From: Planctomycetota bacterium
Lineage (GTDB): Bacteria; Planctomycetota; B15-G4; SIAN01
DNA length: 64,000 bases
Direction: 5' to 3'
NCBI GenBank assembly: GCA_016795285.1
Contig: JAEUIC010000025.1
Location: forward strand, 62,001-126,000
In this document: piece after piece, positions 35,002 to 46,047 of the stretch
Layout: every line of letters begins with the position of its first letter
Position numbering within the stretch: the first letter of the stretch is position 1
Position numbers and translations under genes: made by a program
The notes under the pieces: generated by a model
Database searches by the model: none
The model's input: the letters and a program-made list of their open reading frames with translations, nothing else
Told to the model about the DNA's origin: nothing

Positions 35002-36726
35002 ATGAAGCGCAGTGGGGTGATCGCTCTCTTGTTCCTTTCGGGGCTGTTCGGGGTCGCGTCGGACGCGGCCGCGCACGGCGGCTTGTTCCGCCAGTCGAGC
35101 GGCAACAGCCAGTCGCCGCCGCCGCCCTCGGGCAACCCGAACGCCAACGCCAACGTGCCCGGCTCGATCGCCGCGCGCGAGAACGCGCCGGCAGTGCCTG
35201 GCAGCGCGCCGACGCTCGCGTTCAGCGAGGAGCGCTGGGAGTTCTGGTGGGAGTTCAACCACGACGCGCTGGTGAACCTCCGGCCGAGCCTGCGCAACGC
35301 GCAGCCCCCCGCCGGCGGCGCGGCCTTCGCGCCGCTGCTCCCCGAGGATCGCGCGCAGGTCATCTTCCCGGCCCTCGTGCAGCTGCTGCGCGACGAGGAC
35401 GAGCTGGTGCGCTCGGCCGCGGTCTACGCGCTCGCCCGGCTCGAGGACGAGTCGACGCTCCCCTACCTGAGCAACGCCGCGGTCGGCGACCCGTCGCTCG
35501 CCGTGCGCAGCAACGCCGTCCTCTCGCTCGGTCTCGCCCGCAATCCGAAGGCGACTGATCGGCTCCGCACGACCTTCTTCGACGAGCGCGTGCCCGACGA
35601 GGTGCGCGCGATGGCGGCGGTGGCGCTCGGCGTGAGCGGCATCCCCGAGGCGAACGCGGTGCTGCGCGACGCGCTCGCCGGCGGCGCCGAGAGCCGCCTC
35701 CCGCACACGCTGAAGCAGGCCGCCATCTACGCGATGGGGCTCTCGACCGATCCTGGCAACGCCCCGTTCCTGCGCACCTACCTGCAGGCGCGCGGCCATG
35801 ACGACTTCGAGCACGCGCTCGCGGTCGAGGCGCTCGGCCGCATCGGCGACCGCGCCGCCAATCCGACGCTGGTCGCGGCGCTCGCCGCCGACGCGACGCC
35901 GATCCGCCGCAGCGCCGCCATCGCGCTCGGCGTGGTGGCGCGCCCCGACGACGCCGACGTGGTGCGCGCGCTCGAGCGCGCCTGCGCCGACGACTCCGAC
36001 GGCGTGGTGCGCAGCTTCGCCAACCTCTCGCTCGGCCGCATCGCGAGCTACGGCGCGCCGGCCATCGTCGATCGGCTGAAGGCGCGCCTGAAGAGCGCCT
36101 CGACCCGCGAGCGGCCGTTCGTCGCGCTCGCCATCGGCCTCTCGGGCTACCAGTCGGCGCTGCCCGAGCTGATGGCGCAGTTCAAGGCGGAGGCGGCCGC
36201 GTCGCCGCGCGGGGCGCTCGCCGTCGCCATCGCGCTGCTCGACCAGAAGGAGGCGGGCCACGAGCTGTTCGCCGCCTTCGAGCAGGCGAGCGACCCCACG
36301 TTGCGCGGCTACCTCGCGTGGGCGCTCGGCCGGCTCGGCGTGCAGGAGGCGACGCCGGCGCTGAAGAAGCAGCTCGCCGACTCGAACGACCCGCAGGTGC
36401 TCCACTGGACCGCGCTCGGCCTGGCGCTGCTCGGCGACCGCGGCACGGTCACCTTCGTCGAGGAGCTCTACCGCAAGGACCGCGAGCTGGTGAACCGCTC
36501 GGGCTACCTCCATGCGCTCGGCGCGATCGGCGACAAGGAGACCGCGCCGTTCCTGATCGAGGTCGCGAAGCGCAAGGACGAGGTCGACTACGCGCGAGCG
36601 TTCGCGACCGCGTCGCTCGGCATGCTGTGCGACGACGCTCGCGCGCCGCTCGCCGCGAGCTTCGCCCGCGACCACAACTACACGATGAGCCTCACCTTCC
36701 TGCCCGAGCTCTACTACCTGTTCTGA
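35002..36726 (+). CDS. Secreted HEAT-repeat protein
   Basis: A 574-residue protein with a signal peptide ending around DAAAHGG, then an Asn/Pro-rich low-complexity stretch (residues 35-60) and at least ten HEAT repeats. The repeats have the pattern RSAAVYALARLEDESTLPYL, VRSNAVLSLGLARNPKATDR, RRSAAIALGVVARPDDADVV and RGYLAWALGRLGVQEATPAL. Such arrays form a curved solenoid used for protein binding; no enzymatic motif is seen. GGAG lies eight bases before the ATG at 35002, and the longer upstream frame is rejected. It converges on the FG-GAP gene with a strong hairpin between. Confidence 0.82.
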   Translation: MKRSGVIALLFLSGLFGVASDAAAHGGLFRQSSGNSQSPPPPSGNPNANANVPGSIAARENAPAVPGSAPTLAFSEERWEFWWEFNHDALVNLRPSLRNAQPPAGGAAFAPLLPEDRAQVIFPALVQLLRDEDELVRSAAVYALARLEDESTLPYLSNAAVGDPSLAVRSNAVLSLGLARNPKATDRLRTTFFDERVPDEVRAMAAVALGVSGIPEANAVLRDALAGGAESRLPHTLKQAAIYAMGLSTDPGNAPFLRTYLQARGHDDFEHALAVEALGRIGDRAANPTLVAALAADATPIRRSAAIALGVVARPDDADVVRALERACADDSDGVVRSFANLSLGRIASYGAPAIVDRLKARLKSASTRERPFVALAIGLSGYQSALPELMAQFKAEAAASPRGALAVAIALLDQKEAGHELFAAFEQASDPTLRGYLAWALGRLGVQEATPALKKQLADSNDPQVLHWTALGLALLGDRGTVTFVEELYRKDRELVNRSGYLHALGAIGDKETAPFLIEVAKRKDEVDYARAFATASLGMLCDDARAPLAASFARDHNYTMSLTFLPELYYLF

Positions 36727-36773
36727 GCCGGGCGGAGGCGACGCGGGTCGCACGACGAGTGCACGAGATCGAC

Positions 36774-36808
36774 GACGGCGCGCCGCGGCGACCCCGCGGC
36801 GCGCCGTC
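36774..36808. terminator. Bidirectional hairpin between convergent genes
   Basis: A perfect 15-bp stem (36774-36788 with 36794-36808) and five-base loop lies midway between the HEAT-repeat gene and the FG-GAP gene, both of which end within 50 bp. The palindrome could terminate transcription from either side. Confidence 0.7.
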
Positions 36809-36822
36809 TCCGTTCCGCGCAG

Positions 36823-39522
36823 CTACTGGATCTCGAGCTCCGTCGGCTGCGCGCTGATCACCTTGCCGTTGAAGCCGATCGCCCACGCTTGCAGCGAGTA
36901 GGTGTGCCCGCCGAGACCCGGCGGAATGACGTCGGACAGCGGCCAGAGCCCCTCAGGGTCGAAGCTGCCGAGGCTCAAGAGCTCGAAGAGCGGCGCCCCG
37001 TCGATCCCGACGAGGTAGAGCGCCGCGAGCTTCCCCGACGGGCCACCGCTGGTCGTCGCGCTGACGGTGACGCCGGCGGTGGCGACCGGCGGATCGATCT
37101 GCAGGTAGAGGTCGTCGAGGTAGTAGAGCGAGAGGCGGCCGGCCGACGCGCCGTTCGTGGTGTCGTTGGTCGCCCCGATCGCGACATCGGGGATCGAGTC
37201 GCCGTTCATCGAGCCGCTCGTGCCGGGAGCCGCGACCCCCGCGGTCGAGTAGCCGAAGAAGTCGGCGTTCTTTGCGCCGTCGAAGCGGTAGAGGAGCGCG
37301 CCCGTGGCGCCGGAGCGGAGCCACGCCGTCCCGCGCGCGCCCATCAGCACCTCGCCGACTCCGTCGCGGTTGACGTCGCCGATCGGAGTGAGGCGCTTGC
37401 CGAGCTCGTCGAACGCGGTGCTCCCATCCCAGGTGCGCAGCAGGTTCCCCGTTGCGCCGGAGTGGAGGTGCACCTTCCCGCGGAACGCCCGCCCATCGGC
37501 GGGAGCGCCGACGAAGAGATCGGGCACGCCGTCGCCGTCGAGGTCGCCAACGCTGCAGACCGAGGCGCCGAAGCCGGTCGAAGCGGTGCCGACGACCGTT
37601 CGGATCGTCGCGCCGGTGGAGCCGGAGAAGAGGGTGACCGCGTCGTTCTCCGGAGAACCCATCGCCCAATCGAACGTCCCGTCGCCATCAACGTCGCCCA
37701 TCGCGGCGACCGCGGCGCCGAAGCCTCGATCGAATCCGGTCGACGAGCCAACGCCGATCGCGGTCACGACGTTCGCCCCGGTCCCCACGGCGTAGACGAA
37801 CACCGCGCCCGCCGTGCCGTAGTTCGGGCAACCGACCGCGAGTTCGACCGCGCCCGATGGCTGCACCACGACCGCGCAGCTCGCACCGAAATAGCCGCTC
37901 CCGCCGCCGCCCGGCGGAAGCGTCTGGAGCAGGTTGCCGGTGGCACCGGAGCGCACCTCGACGAGCCCGGCACTCCCTGTCTGCGGTCCTGGAACCGTGA
38001 TGGCGTACTCGCCGATGGAGTCGCCGTCGATGTCGGGGAGCGCCGCGACCGTCTCCGCATACGCATCGTCGATCGTGGTGCCGGCGTGGACACGCAGTTC
38101 GGCGCCGTCGACTCCGGAGAGCACTCGCGCGCTGCCCAGCGTCGCCCACGCGCCGCCGACTCCCGCCAGGACATCGCGGACGCCATCACCGTCGACGTCA
38201 TCCAACAAAGCGCTCGTGCGGCCGAGGCGATCGGTTCGCGTCGTACCAAAACTCTTGCGGGGGAATTTCGCGGTGACCGGATCGAGGAGCCACGCGGCGC
38301 CGGCAGCGATGCCGCCCGAATTCTCGGCCGGAAGCCCGACGACGAGTTCAGGAACGCCGTCCCCCGTGACATCCGTGCCAGCGCCGAGCGCGCGCACCCA
38401 GGACGAAGCCTTCGCGTCGGCGAGGGTCAGCCCACTCCCTCCCGACACGACCCGGCAGTAGTCGTCGCCGGACTGCTGGTACTCGAACGCGAAGTCCGCC
38501 AAGCCGTCCCCGTCGACGTCACCCGCACCGCTCACCGCGCGTCCGGTGAAGTCGAAGCTGGCGAACGAGTGGAGCACCGCGTGGGTCGCGCCGTCGTAGA
38601 CCCAGACCCCACCGTAGAGGAAGTTCGACGGCCCGGTCTGCGTGACGGGGTAGCTGTCGTTGCCGACGATCAGGTCGTCGATCCCGTCGCCGTTCACGTC
38701 GCCCGCCCCGCTCGCGGTCCAGCCCCGATTCATCGGGCCGAGGCCGATCTGGTGGAGCAGAGAGAAGGTCGCGCCGGAGTAGATCCGCGCGGTGCCCGAC
38801 GCCGTGCCGGAGGAGAGGTCGGCCTGCTCGACCACCAGCAGGTCGCGCGCACCGTCCGCATCGACGTCGCCCGCATCGGCGACGATCGAGCCGAACTTCC
38901 CACCCGCCGTCGCGCCGACGAAGGAGGCGAGGACGCTGCCGTTCGCGCCCGAGTGGACCGTCGCACGACCGACCCGGACGCCGCCGACGAGGTGCTCCGG
39001 CGCGCCTACGGCGATCTCGTCGAACCCGTCGCCGTCGAGATCGCCGAGATTCGCGAGCGACGTCCCGAACTCGCTCTTCCCGCTGCTGCCGCCGAACGAC
39101 CGCAACAGCGCTCCGGTCGCTCCCGAGTGGAGGAAGACCACGCCCTTCCCATCGCGCGAGGCGCCGATCGCGAGATCCGGGATGGCGTCGCCGTCGAGGT
39201 CGCCGGCATTTGCGACGGCGTGCCCGAAGCCGTCCCCCTGCACGCCGGCCAGGTCGAGGAGGAGCGAGCCGTCGGCGCCCGAGCCGATCAGCACGTGGCC
39301 GATCCCCTCAGGCAGCAGGGTGAGCGCCGGCCCGCCCGCCACGTAGTCCGGAATGCCATCCCCGTTCACGTCGCCAAGGAATGCGACCGACGTCCCGACA
39401 TTCGGAGCGCTGCTCGTTCCAAGCGCTCGCCACGCCTCCTGTTGCGCGCCGGCGCGACCGGCCGCGATCGCGGCGATCCACGAGGTGGCGAGCGATCCAA
39501 TCGAGAACGGGGCAGTCCTCAT
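36823..39522 (-). CDS. Secreted FG-GAP repeat (integrin-like propeller) protein
   Basis: An 899-residue protein with signal peptide (ATSWIAAIAAGRAGA) and about thirteen calcium-binding FG-GAP motifs such as DVNGDGIPD, DLDGDGFDE, DVDGDGLAD, DVDGDGVRD, DIDGDSIGE and DLDGDGVPD. These alternate with SGATGALLRSF-type blades, enough for two seven-bladed propellers or one long array. The last 120 residues (GGPSGKLAALYLVGIDGAPL and after) form a separate beta domain found at the end of many exported planctomycete proteins, possibly a sorting module; that is inference. AGGAGG lies eight bases before the ATG at 39522. Likely an extracellular adhesion or binding protein. Confidence 0.85.
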   Translation of the reverse strand: MRTAPFSIGSLATSWIAAIAAGRAGAQQEAWRALGTSSAPNVGTSVAFLGDVNGDGIPDYVAGGPALTLLPEGIGHVLIGSGADGSLLLDLAGVQGDGFGHAVANAGDLDGDAIPDLAIGASRDGKGVVFLHSGATGALLRSFGGSSGKSEFGTSLANLGDLDGDGFDEIAVGAPEHLVGGVRVGRATVHSGANGSVLASFVGATAGGKFGSIVADAGDVDADGARDLLVVEQADLSSGTASGTARIYSGATFSLLHQIGLGPMNRGWTASGAGDVNGDGIDDLIVGNDSYPVTQTGPSNFLYGGVWVYDGATHAVLHSFASFDFTGRAVSGAGDVDGDGLADFAFEYQQSGDDYCRVVSGGSGLTLADAKASSWVRALGAGTDVTGDGVPELVVGLPAENSGGIAAGAAWLLDPVTAKFPRKSFGTTRTDRLGRTSALLDDVDGDGVRDVLAGVGGAWATLGSARVLSGVDGAELRVHAGTTIDDAYAETVAALPDIDGDSIGEYAITVPGPQTGSAGLVEVRSGATGNLLQTLPPGGGGSGYFGASCAVVVQPSGAVELAVGCPNYGTAGAVFVYAVGTGANVVTAIGVGSSTGFDRGFGAAVAAMGDVDGDGTFDWAMGSPENDAVTLFSGSTGATIRTVVGTASTGFGASVCSVGDLDGDGVPDLFVGAPADGRAFRGKVHLHSGATGNLLRTWDGSTAFDELGKRLTPIGDVNRDGVGEVLMGARGTAWLRSGATGALLYRFDGAKNADFFGYSTAGVAAPGTSGSMNGDSIPDVAIGATNDTTNGASAGRLSLYYLDDLYLQIDPPVATAGVTVSATTSGGPSGKLAALYLVGIDGAPLFELLSLGSFDPEGLWPLSDVIPPGLGGHTYSLQAWAIGFNGKVISAQPTELEIQ

Positions 39523-39705
39523 CGGCGAATCCTCCTGGCAAGGGAAGTTGCGATGGCTCGGCGCGGCCGGCTCCACCGCGCTCCCGATCGCGCTTCCGAG
39601 CGCGCTCGTCGGCACGCGAAGGCAAGGCTCTAGCCCGAACTCCGCATCTCGCCAAGCCGTGAGAACGCCCGCGATGTCACGAACGGGGAGCCGCCGATCG
39701 CCCGC

Positions 39706-41064
39706 TCAGTGCGGCTTGCCACCGATCCGCTTCACGATCTCCGCCCGCTTCTCGGCCAGCAGCGCCGGCGTGCGCGCCTCGAGCATCAGGCGCAGCAGCG
39801 GCTCGGTGTTGCTCTTGCGGACGTTGAACCAGAAGTCCTGGAACTCGACCGAGAGGCCGTCGAGCTCGTCATGGGAGAGCGGCTGGCCGGCGCCCGACTT
39901 GCCGCCGACGTAGGTGGCGCGCAGCTCGTCGAGCTTGGCGTTGGCGTCATGCACCTCGAAGTTCACCTCGCCGGTCGACGGATACTTGCGCAGCGGCGCG
40001 ACGATCTGCGACAGCGGACGCTTCTCGCGCGCCATCACGTTCAAGACCATCACCATCGCGAGCGTGCCGCAGTCGCTGAAGTAGTGGTCGCGGAAGTAGA
40101 AGTGGCCGGAGAGCTCGCCGGCGAAGGGCGAGTTCTCCTTGCGCATGGTCGCCTTGATGAAGCTGTGGCCGACCCGCTCGCGCAGCGGCCGTCCGCCGAG
40201 CGCCGCGACCTCCTCGGCGACCACGCGGCTCGCGCGCAGGTCGTAGACGATCGCCGCCCCCTTCTCGACGCGCAGGAACTCGCGCGCGAGCAGGGCGGTG
40301 ATGAGGTCGGCGCCGATCCGCTCGCCCTTCTCGTCGATCACGCAGCAGCGGTCGGCGTCGCCGTCGTAGGCGAAGCCGACGTGGGCCTTCTGCGCCACCA
40401 CTTCGCGGCGCACGTCGACGATGTTCTCGTCCTTGAGCGGGTTCGCCTCGTGGTTCGGGAAGGTGCCGTCGACCTCGAGGAAGAGGCCGCTCCAGTCGAG
40501 CCCGCTCCCCTCGAGCACCAGCGGCACCTCGAGCCCGCCCATCCCGTTGGCCGTGTCGATCACCGCCTTGATGCCGGGCCACGGCTGCATGAAGCGGCGC
40601 AGGTGGCGCTGGTAGGCGGCGCGCAGGTCGACCGTCGTCACGACGCCGCGCTTCGCGCCCGGCGGCGGCGGCAGCTCGCCCTTCGCCATCTTCTCGAGCT
40701 CGCCGATGCCGGTGTCCTTGCTCATCGGCACCGCGCCGGCGCGGCAGATCTTCGCGCCGATGTACTGCGGCGGGTTGTGCGAGGCGGTCGTGGTGAGGCC
40801 GCCGTCCGAGGCGAGGCTGCCGATGCCGAAGTAGGCCATCGGCGTCGACACGAGCCCGATGTCGATCACGTCGCAGCCGTGCGCGGTGATGCCGTCGATC
40901 ACCGCCGCCTGGATCGACGGGGCCGACTTCCGCATGTCGCGCCCGACCACCAGCTTTTTCGCGGCGAGGAGCTTGACGAGCCCCGCGCCGATCTTCCAGG
41001 CGAGCTTCTCGTCGATCTCGCCCGGGTAGATGCCGCGGATGTCGTATGCCTTGAAGACCGACAC
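39706..41064 (-). CDS. Phosphomannomutase/phosphoglucomutase
   Basis: A 452-residue alpha-D-phosphohexomutase of ManB/AlgC type. Markers in order: FKAYDIRGIYPGEIDEKLAW, VVGRDMRKSAP, GLTTTASHNPPQYIGAK with the phosphoserine, FAYDGDADRCCVIDEKG binding Mg, FAGELSGHFYFRDHYFSDCG for sugar recognition, and VRKSNTEPLLRLMLEA for phosphate. It interconverts mannose- or glucose-1- and -6-phosphate, feeding sugar nucleotides for surface glycans. The GTG at 41064 is preceded by AAGGAG at six bases; the longer frame upstream overlaps the threonine aldolase gene and is rejected. It is last in an operon with ltaE and the aminotransferase. Confidence 0.94.
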   Translation of the reverse strand: MSVFKAYDIRGIYPGEIDEKLAWKIGAGLVKLLAAKKLVVGRDMRKSAPSIQAAVIDGITAHGCDVIDIGLVSTPMAYFGIGSLASDGGLTTTASHNPPQYIGAKICRAGAVPMSKDTGIGELEKMAKGELPPPPGAKRGVVTTVDLRAAYQRHLRRFMQPWPGIKAVIDTANGMGGLEVPLVLEGSGLDWSGLFLEVDGTFPNHEANPLKDENIVDVRREVVAQKAHVGFAYDGDADRCCVIDEKGERIGADLITALLAREFLRVEKGAAIVYDLRASRVVAEEVAALGGRPLRERVGHSFIKATMRKENSPFAGELSGHFYFRDHYFSDCGTLAMVMVLNVMAREKRPLSQIVAPLRKYPSTGEVNFEVHDANAKLDELRATYVGGKSGAGQPLSHDELDGLSVEFQDFWFNVRKSNTEPLLRLMLEARTPALLAEKRAEIVKRIGGKPH

Positions 41065-41108
41065 TGGCTGCTCCTTCGCCTCGTTCCGATCGTGCGCTGC
41101 GCCCCGCC

Positions 41109-42167
41109 TCAGGCGAGCGCGCGCGCCGTCGCTGCCCCCATCGCCGCGATCGCCCGTTCCACGTCGCCGTCGCCGACATCGAGGTGCGTCACGAAGCGCA
41201 GCCGATCGGCGGCCAGCGCGATCGCGCGCACGCCCGCCGCTGCCAGCGCCTTCTCGAGCGCGGGCGCGTCGCCCGCCGGACGCTCGACGAAGACGATGTT
41301 GGTCTCGACCGTCGCCGGATCGACCCGGCAGCCGGGCAACTTCGCGAACGCCTCCGCCAGGCGGCGCGCGCGCGCGTGGTCGTCGGCCAACCGCTCGACG
41401 TGGTGGTCGAGCGCGTACTCCACCGCCGCCGCGAGGATCCCGACCTGGCGCATCCCGCCGCCGAGCGCCTTGCGGATCCGCCGCGCTCGCCCGATGTCGC
41501 GGCGCGAGCCGATCACCATCGAGCCGACCGGGCAACCGAGCCCCTTCGAGAAGCAGACGGTCAGCGTGTCGACCTGCGCCGCGAACTGCGCGAGCGGCGT
41601 GCGCGTCGCGACCACCGCGTTCCAGAGGCGCGCGCCGTCGAGGTGCACCTTCAAGCCGCGGCCGTGCGCCACCGCCCGGATCGCCGCCATGCGCGCGACC
41701 GGGATCACCCGGCCGCCGGCGTAGTTGTGGGTGTTCTCGAGCACCACCAGCGCGCTGCGCGGATGGTGGACGTCCTCGTCGCGGATCGCCGCCTCGATCG
41801 CCGCCGGCTCGGGGCAGCCCGACGGCGCCGCGAGCGTCTTGGTCTGCACGCCGCTGATCAGCCCGAGGCCACCCGCCTCGTTGACCCAGACGTGTGCGCG
41901 CTCCTCGCAGATCAGCTCTTCGCCCGGCTGCGTGTGGAGCTTCACCGCGATCTGGTTGCCCATCGTGCCGCTCGGCACGAAGAGCGCGGCCTCCTTGCCG
42001 CTCGCCGCCGCGACCCGCTCCTCGAGCCGCTGCACGGTCGGGTCGTCGCCGAGCACGTCGTCGCCGACGACGGCGGCCGCCATCGCCGCGCGCATCGCGG
42101 CGCCCGGCCGGGTGACGGTGTCGCTGCGGAAGTCGGCGTCGCCGCTGCCGCGCTCGCCGGCGCTCAT
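41109..42167 (-). CDS. ltaE: Low-specificity L-threonine aldolase
   Basis: A 352-residue PLP enzyme. The N-terminus [20 protein letters not shown] is the threonine-aldolase signature, followed by [55 protein letters not shown] and the PLP lysine in [16 protein letters not shown]. It cleaves L-threonine or L-allo-threonine to glycine and acetaldehyde. The gene starts 10 bp after the class I aminotransferase gene and ends 44 bp before the phosphomutase gene, so the three are probably one transcript. Confidence 0.93.
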   Translation of the reverse strand: MSAGERGSGDADFRSDTVTRPGAAMRAAMAAAVVGDDVLGDDPTVQRLEERVAAASGKEAALFVPSGTMGNQIAVKLHTQPGEELICEERAHVWVNEAGGLGLISGVQTKTLAAPSGCPEPAAIEAAIRDEDVHHPRSALVVLENTHNYAGGRVIPVARMAAIRAVAHGRGLKVHLDGARLWNAVVATRTPLAQFAAQVDTLTVCFSKGLGCPVGSMVIGSRRDIGRARRIRKALGGGMRQVGILAAAVEYALDHHVERLADDHARARRLAEAFAKLPGCRVDPATVETNIVFVERPAGDAPALEKALAAAGVRAIALAADRLRFVTHLDVGDGDVERAIAAMGAATARALA

Positions 42168-42177
42168 GAGCCCGAAC

Positions 42178-43368
<1,191 letters not shown>

Positions 43369-43409
43369 CGGGATGGTTCAACCTTCGGTGCCGTGAGACG
43401 AGCGGGCGG

Positions 43410-43438
43410 ATTCTCTGCCCGCTGCGCCACCCGGTCAA
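43410..43438 (-). promoter_or_regulatory. Promoter of the aminotransferase operon
   Basis: On the minus strand TTGACC (43433-43438) and GAGAAT (43410-43415) are 17 bp apart, about 40 bp before the aminotransferase ATG. The -35 overlaps the stop codon of the upstream response-regulator gene. Confidence 0.6.
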
Positions 43439-43833
43439 GGCGGCCCGGCCGGCTCCTTCGGTCCCGTCAGCACCTGGCGCGCGCGCTCGACCACCTTCAT
43501 GGGCGAGAAGGGCTTGGTCATGTAGTCGTCGCAGCCGAGCGCGAAGCCGCGCTCGCGGTCGCTCTCCTGCCCCTTGGCGGTCAGCAGGATGACGTGGCAG
43601 GCGGCGAACTCGGGCGCCGCCTTCAGCTCCGCCAGCACGTCGAAGCCGCTCTTCTTCGGCATCATCACGTCGAGGAAGACGAGGTCGGGCAGCTCGCGCC
43701 GCGCCACCGCGAGCGCCTCCTCGCCGTCGCGCGCCTCCACCACGCGGAAGCCCTCGCGCTGCAGCACGTAGGAGAGCGAGCGGAGGATGTAGGGCTCGTC
43801 GTCGACCACGAGGATCACGCGCGTGTCGCTCAT
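43435..43833 (-). CDS. Single-domain response regulator
   Basis: A 132-residue CheY-like receiver without output domain. ILVVDDEPYILRSLSYVLQ gives the acidic pair, DLVFLDVMMPKKSGFDVL the phosphoacceptor Asp (about residue 55), ILLTAKG the Thr switch, and MTKPFSPMKVVERA the conserved Lys. It lies 31 bp after the SpoIIE-type phosphatase gene in the same direction, so it probably belongs to the same signalling unit. It may take phosphate from an unlinked histidine kinase and act by protein contact. Confidence 0.93.
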   Translation of the reverse strand: MSDTRVILVVDDEPYILRSLSYVLQREGFRVVEARDGEEALAVARRELPDLVFLDVMMPKKSGFDVLAELKAAPEFAACHVILLTAKGQESDRERGFALGCDDYMTKPFSPMKVVERARQVLTGPKEPAGPP

Positions 43834-43864
43834 CGAGCTGCCTCTCGCCGGACGTCGGGGGGAT

Positions 43865-45490
43865 TCACTCCGCTCGCTTCGGCCCGATCGGGGGGAGGAC
43901 CTTGATCAGGAGCGCGGTGCCGTCGTCGGTCGCCGCCGCGCCGCCGCGGAAATCGGCAATCGCTTCCTGTAGTCGCGCCACCAGCTCGGCCGCCGGCCGC
44001 TCGCGGTGGCGGACCAGCAGCTCGCCGAGCCGCTCCTCGCCGAACGGCTCGCCCTGCGGGGACTCCGCTTCGGTGAGGCCGTCGGTGTAGAGGAGCAGCA
44101 GGTCGCCGGGCGCCACCTTGCGCCGCCGCTCGCCGGCCCGCGCATCGGCGGCGACGCCGGCGGGCAAGCCGGTGGCCGCCAAGGGCTCGGGCGCCGCTGC
44201 CCCGCGCCGCAGCAAGAGCGGCGGGTTGTGGCCGCCCGCGGCGTAGCGGAGCACACCGCGCCGCACGTCGAGCGTCAGCGCGAAGTAGGTGACGAACAGC
44301 CCGGCGCGTGCGAGGTCACCGTGCAGCAGGGCGTTCATGCGGGTCGCGAGCGGTCCGGGCCGCCGCCGCCCGAGCAGCTCGGTGCGGAACTGCGCGCGCG
44401 CCGCCGCCATGAAGAGCGCCGCGCCGAGATCGTGGCCCGAGACGTCGGCGATGACGGCGCGCAGCTCGCCGGCGGGTCCGGGGAGCGCGTCGTAGAAGTC
44501 GCCGCCCATCGCGCGCGCCATCGCGCAATGGCCGGCCAGCTCGAGCCCGCCGAGCTGCGGCAGCGCGCTCGGCAGCAGCGACTGCTGGATGCGCCGCCCG
44601 AGCGCGAGCTCCTTCGACAGCTCGGCGATGCGCAACCCGAGCAGCATCGCGCCGGCGTGGGTGGCGACCGCGTCGGCGAGCTTGCCGTCGCGCGCGCTGA
44701 ACTGCGGCCGCTCCTCGCGATCGACCAGCAGCAGCAGGCCGACCGGCTCGTGGCGCGAACGCAGCGGCACGGCCAGCAGCGTGCCGCGTGCGACGGCCAG
44801 CAGCGGCTCGTCGCGGTGGCGCAGCTGCAGCTCGGCGACGTCGTCGAGGATCACGGGCGAGGGGGCCGCGAGCCAGCCGGCCACCAGCGGCCGCACCGGC
44901 AACAGCGCGTTCGGCGCGAGCGACTCGAAGCGGCCCTGGCGCGCGACGAGGCGCAGCACCGCCGCCGGCCCCGGTCGCGCCCCTTCGGCGAGCAGCAGCG
45001 CGGCACCGCCGCAGCGGACGTTGGCGCCGAGCTGCTCGAGCAGCGCCAGCGCGAGGTCGGCGGCGCTCGCGGCGCGCGCCGACGCGGCGGTCGCGTCGCA
45101 CAGCAGGTGGATCGCCTCGTAGGTCTCGGCCAGCTCGCGCGCGAGGTCCTCGATCTCGAAGTCGAGGCCGGCGACCCGCTCGCACAGCGCGAACGCGGCA
45201 TCGGCCGCCGCCTGCGCGGCGCTGCGCTCGACGCCAGCGGGCCCGACCAGCACGCACCAACCGAGCGTCGTCCCCCACGTGCCGAGCCGCCGCGCGCGGG
45301 CGACCAGCCCGATCGGCAAGCCGTCGAGCGTCGCGCTGCGGGGCGACCAGCTGACCGGCGCGTCGAGCCGACCGGCGCGCGCGAGCTCGTGGCCGCCGGC
45401 ATCGAAGAGCAGCGCGGCGACGAAATCGCCGGCCGTCAGGGCGGCGTGGAGGCTCGGCAGCGCGCCCGCGAGCGCCGGCAGCGCGTTCAT
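43865..45490 (-). CDS. GAF-SpoIIE (PP2C-type) serine phosphatase
   Basis: A 541-residue soluble protein. The N-terminal 150 residues have no clear family. A GAF-like domain spans about residues 155-310 (AIHLLCDATAASARAASAAD to VPLRSRHEPVGLLLLVDREE). The C-terminal RsbU/SpoIIE phosphatase domain has RIQQSLLPSALPQLGGLELA, ARAMGGDFYDAL with metal-binding Asp, AVIADVSGHDLGAALFMA, YAAGGHNPPLLLR, LLLYTDGLTEAESPQGEPFG and TDDGTALLIKV. Such enzymes dephosphorylate anti-sigma-factor antagonists. The ATG overlaps the stop of the anti-sigma kinase gene, fitting a partner-switching module, but no STAS-domain partner is in the window. Confidence 0.92.
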   Translation of the reverse strand: MNALPALAGALPSLHAALTAGDFVAALLFDAGGHELARAGRLDAPVSWSPRSATLDGLPIGLVARARRLGTWGTTLGWCVLVGPAGVERSAAQAAADAAFALCERVAGLDFEIEDLARELAETYEAIHLLCDATAASARAASAADLALALLEQLGANVRCGGAALLLAEGARPGPAAVLRLVARQGRFESLAPNALLPVRPLVAGWLAAPSPVILDDVAELQLRHRDEPLLAVARGTLLAVPLRSRHEPVGLLLLVDREERPQFSARDGKLADAVATHAGAMLLGLRIAELSKELALGRRIQQSLLPSALPQLGGLELAGHCAMARAMGGDFYDALPGPAGELRAVIADVSGHDLGAALFMAAARAQFRTELLGRRRPGPLATRMNALLHGDLARAGLFVTYFALTLDVRRGVLRYAAGGHNPPLLLRRGAAAPEPLAATGLPAGVAADARAGERRRKVAPGDLLLLYTDGLTEAESPQGEPFGEERLGELLVRHRERPAAELVARLQEAIADFRGGAAATDDGTALLIKVLPPIGPKRAE

Positions 45491-45996
45491 GCCGCTCGTT
45501 CGCGGCGGGGCGTGCGCAACGCCTTCTCCAGCACCAGGACGTTGCGTCCGGGGCGGCGCACGTAGGAGAGGCGCGACATGGTGGCGCGCATCAGATGGAG
45601 GCCGTAGCCCCCGTCGCGCGGATGGGCGAAGTCGGGCGGCGGCACGGTGTCGAAGTCGTAGCCGGGGCCGGCGTCGGCGACGGTGATCCGCAGCAGCCAC
45701 GGCGAGATCTCGAGGCGCAGCGTGAGCGGGCCCGGTTCGGGGGCGCCGCGGTAGGCGTGGCGCACCACGTTGGCGGTCGCTTCGTGCAGCGCCAGCAGGA
45801 CGTCGGGCAGCAGGTCGTCCGCCTGCACGCGGGCCAGTTCGGCGGCGAGGAAGGTCTCGCTCACCAGCCGCAGGGTCGGCAGGGCGGCGCAGGTCGCCGG
45901 CACGGTCAGCTCGAGCTCGGCGTCGACGCGCGTGCCCGCCTCTCCCAGCGGAGGGGAGCGCAGGGCGGCGTCGTCACGGAGCACGCTCGAAGCCAT
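45487..45996 (-). CDS. Anti-sigma factor-type serine kinase (HATPase_c_2)
   Basis: A 169-residue RsbW/SpoIIAB-like GHKL kinase. The N box is DVLLALHEATANVVRHAYRG, followed by ITVADAGPGYDFD and a GGYGLHLMRATMSRLSYVRR lid and G2 box. These proteins phosphorylate a STAS antagonist and sequester a sigma factor. The start at 45996 gives MASSVLRDD; an in-frame ATG near 46065 is possible but lies in the control region of the divergent amidase gene. The 3' end overlaps the SpoIIE-phosphatase start by four bases, so kinase and phosphatase are made together. Confidence 0.88.
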   Translation of the reverse strand: MASSVLRDDAALRSPPLGEAGTRVDAELELTVPATCAALPTLRLVSETFLAAELARVQADDLLPDVLLALHEATANVVRHAYRGAPEPGPLTLRLEISPWLLRITVADAGPGYDFDTVPPPDFAHPRDGGYGLHLMRATMSRLSYVRRPGRNVLVLEKALRTPRRERAA

Positions 45997-46047
45997 GCGG
46001 AGCGAGATCGACGGCTGGCGCCGCGCGCTTGAGCGGAGGCTGCCGCC

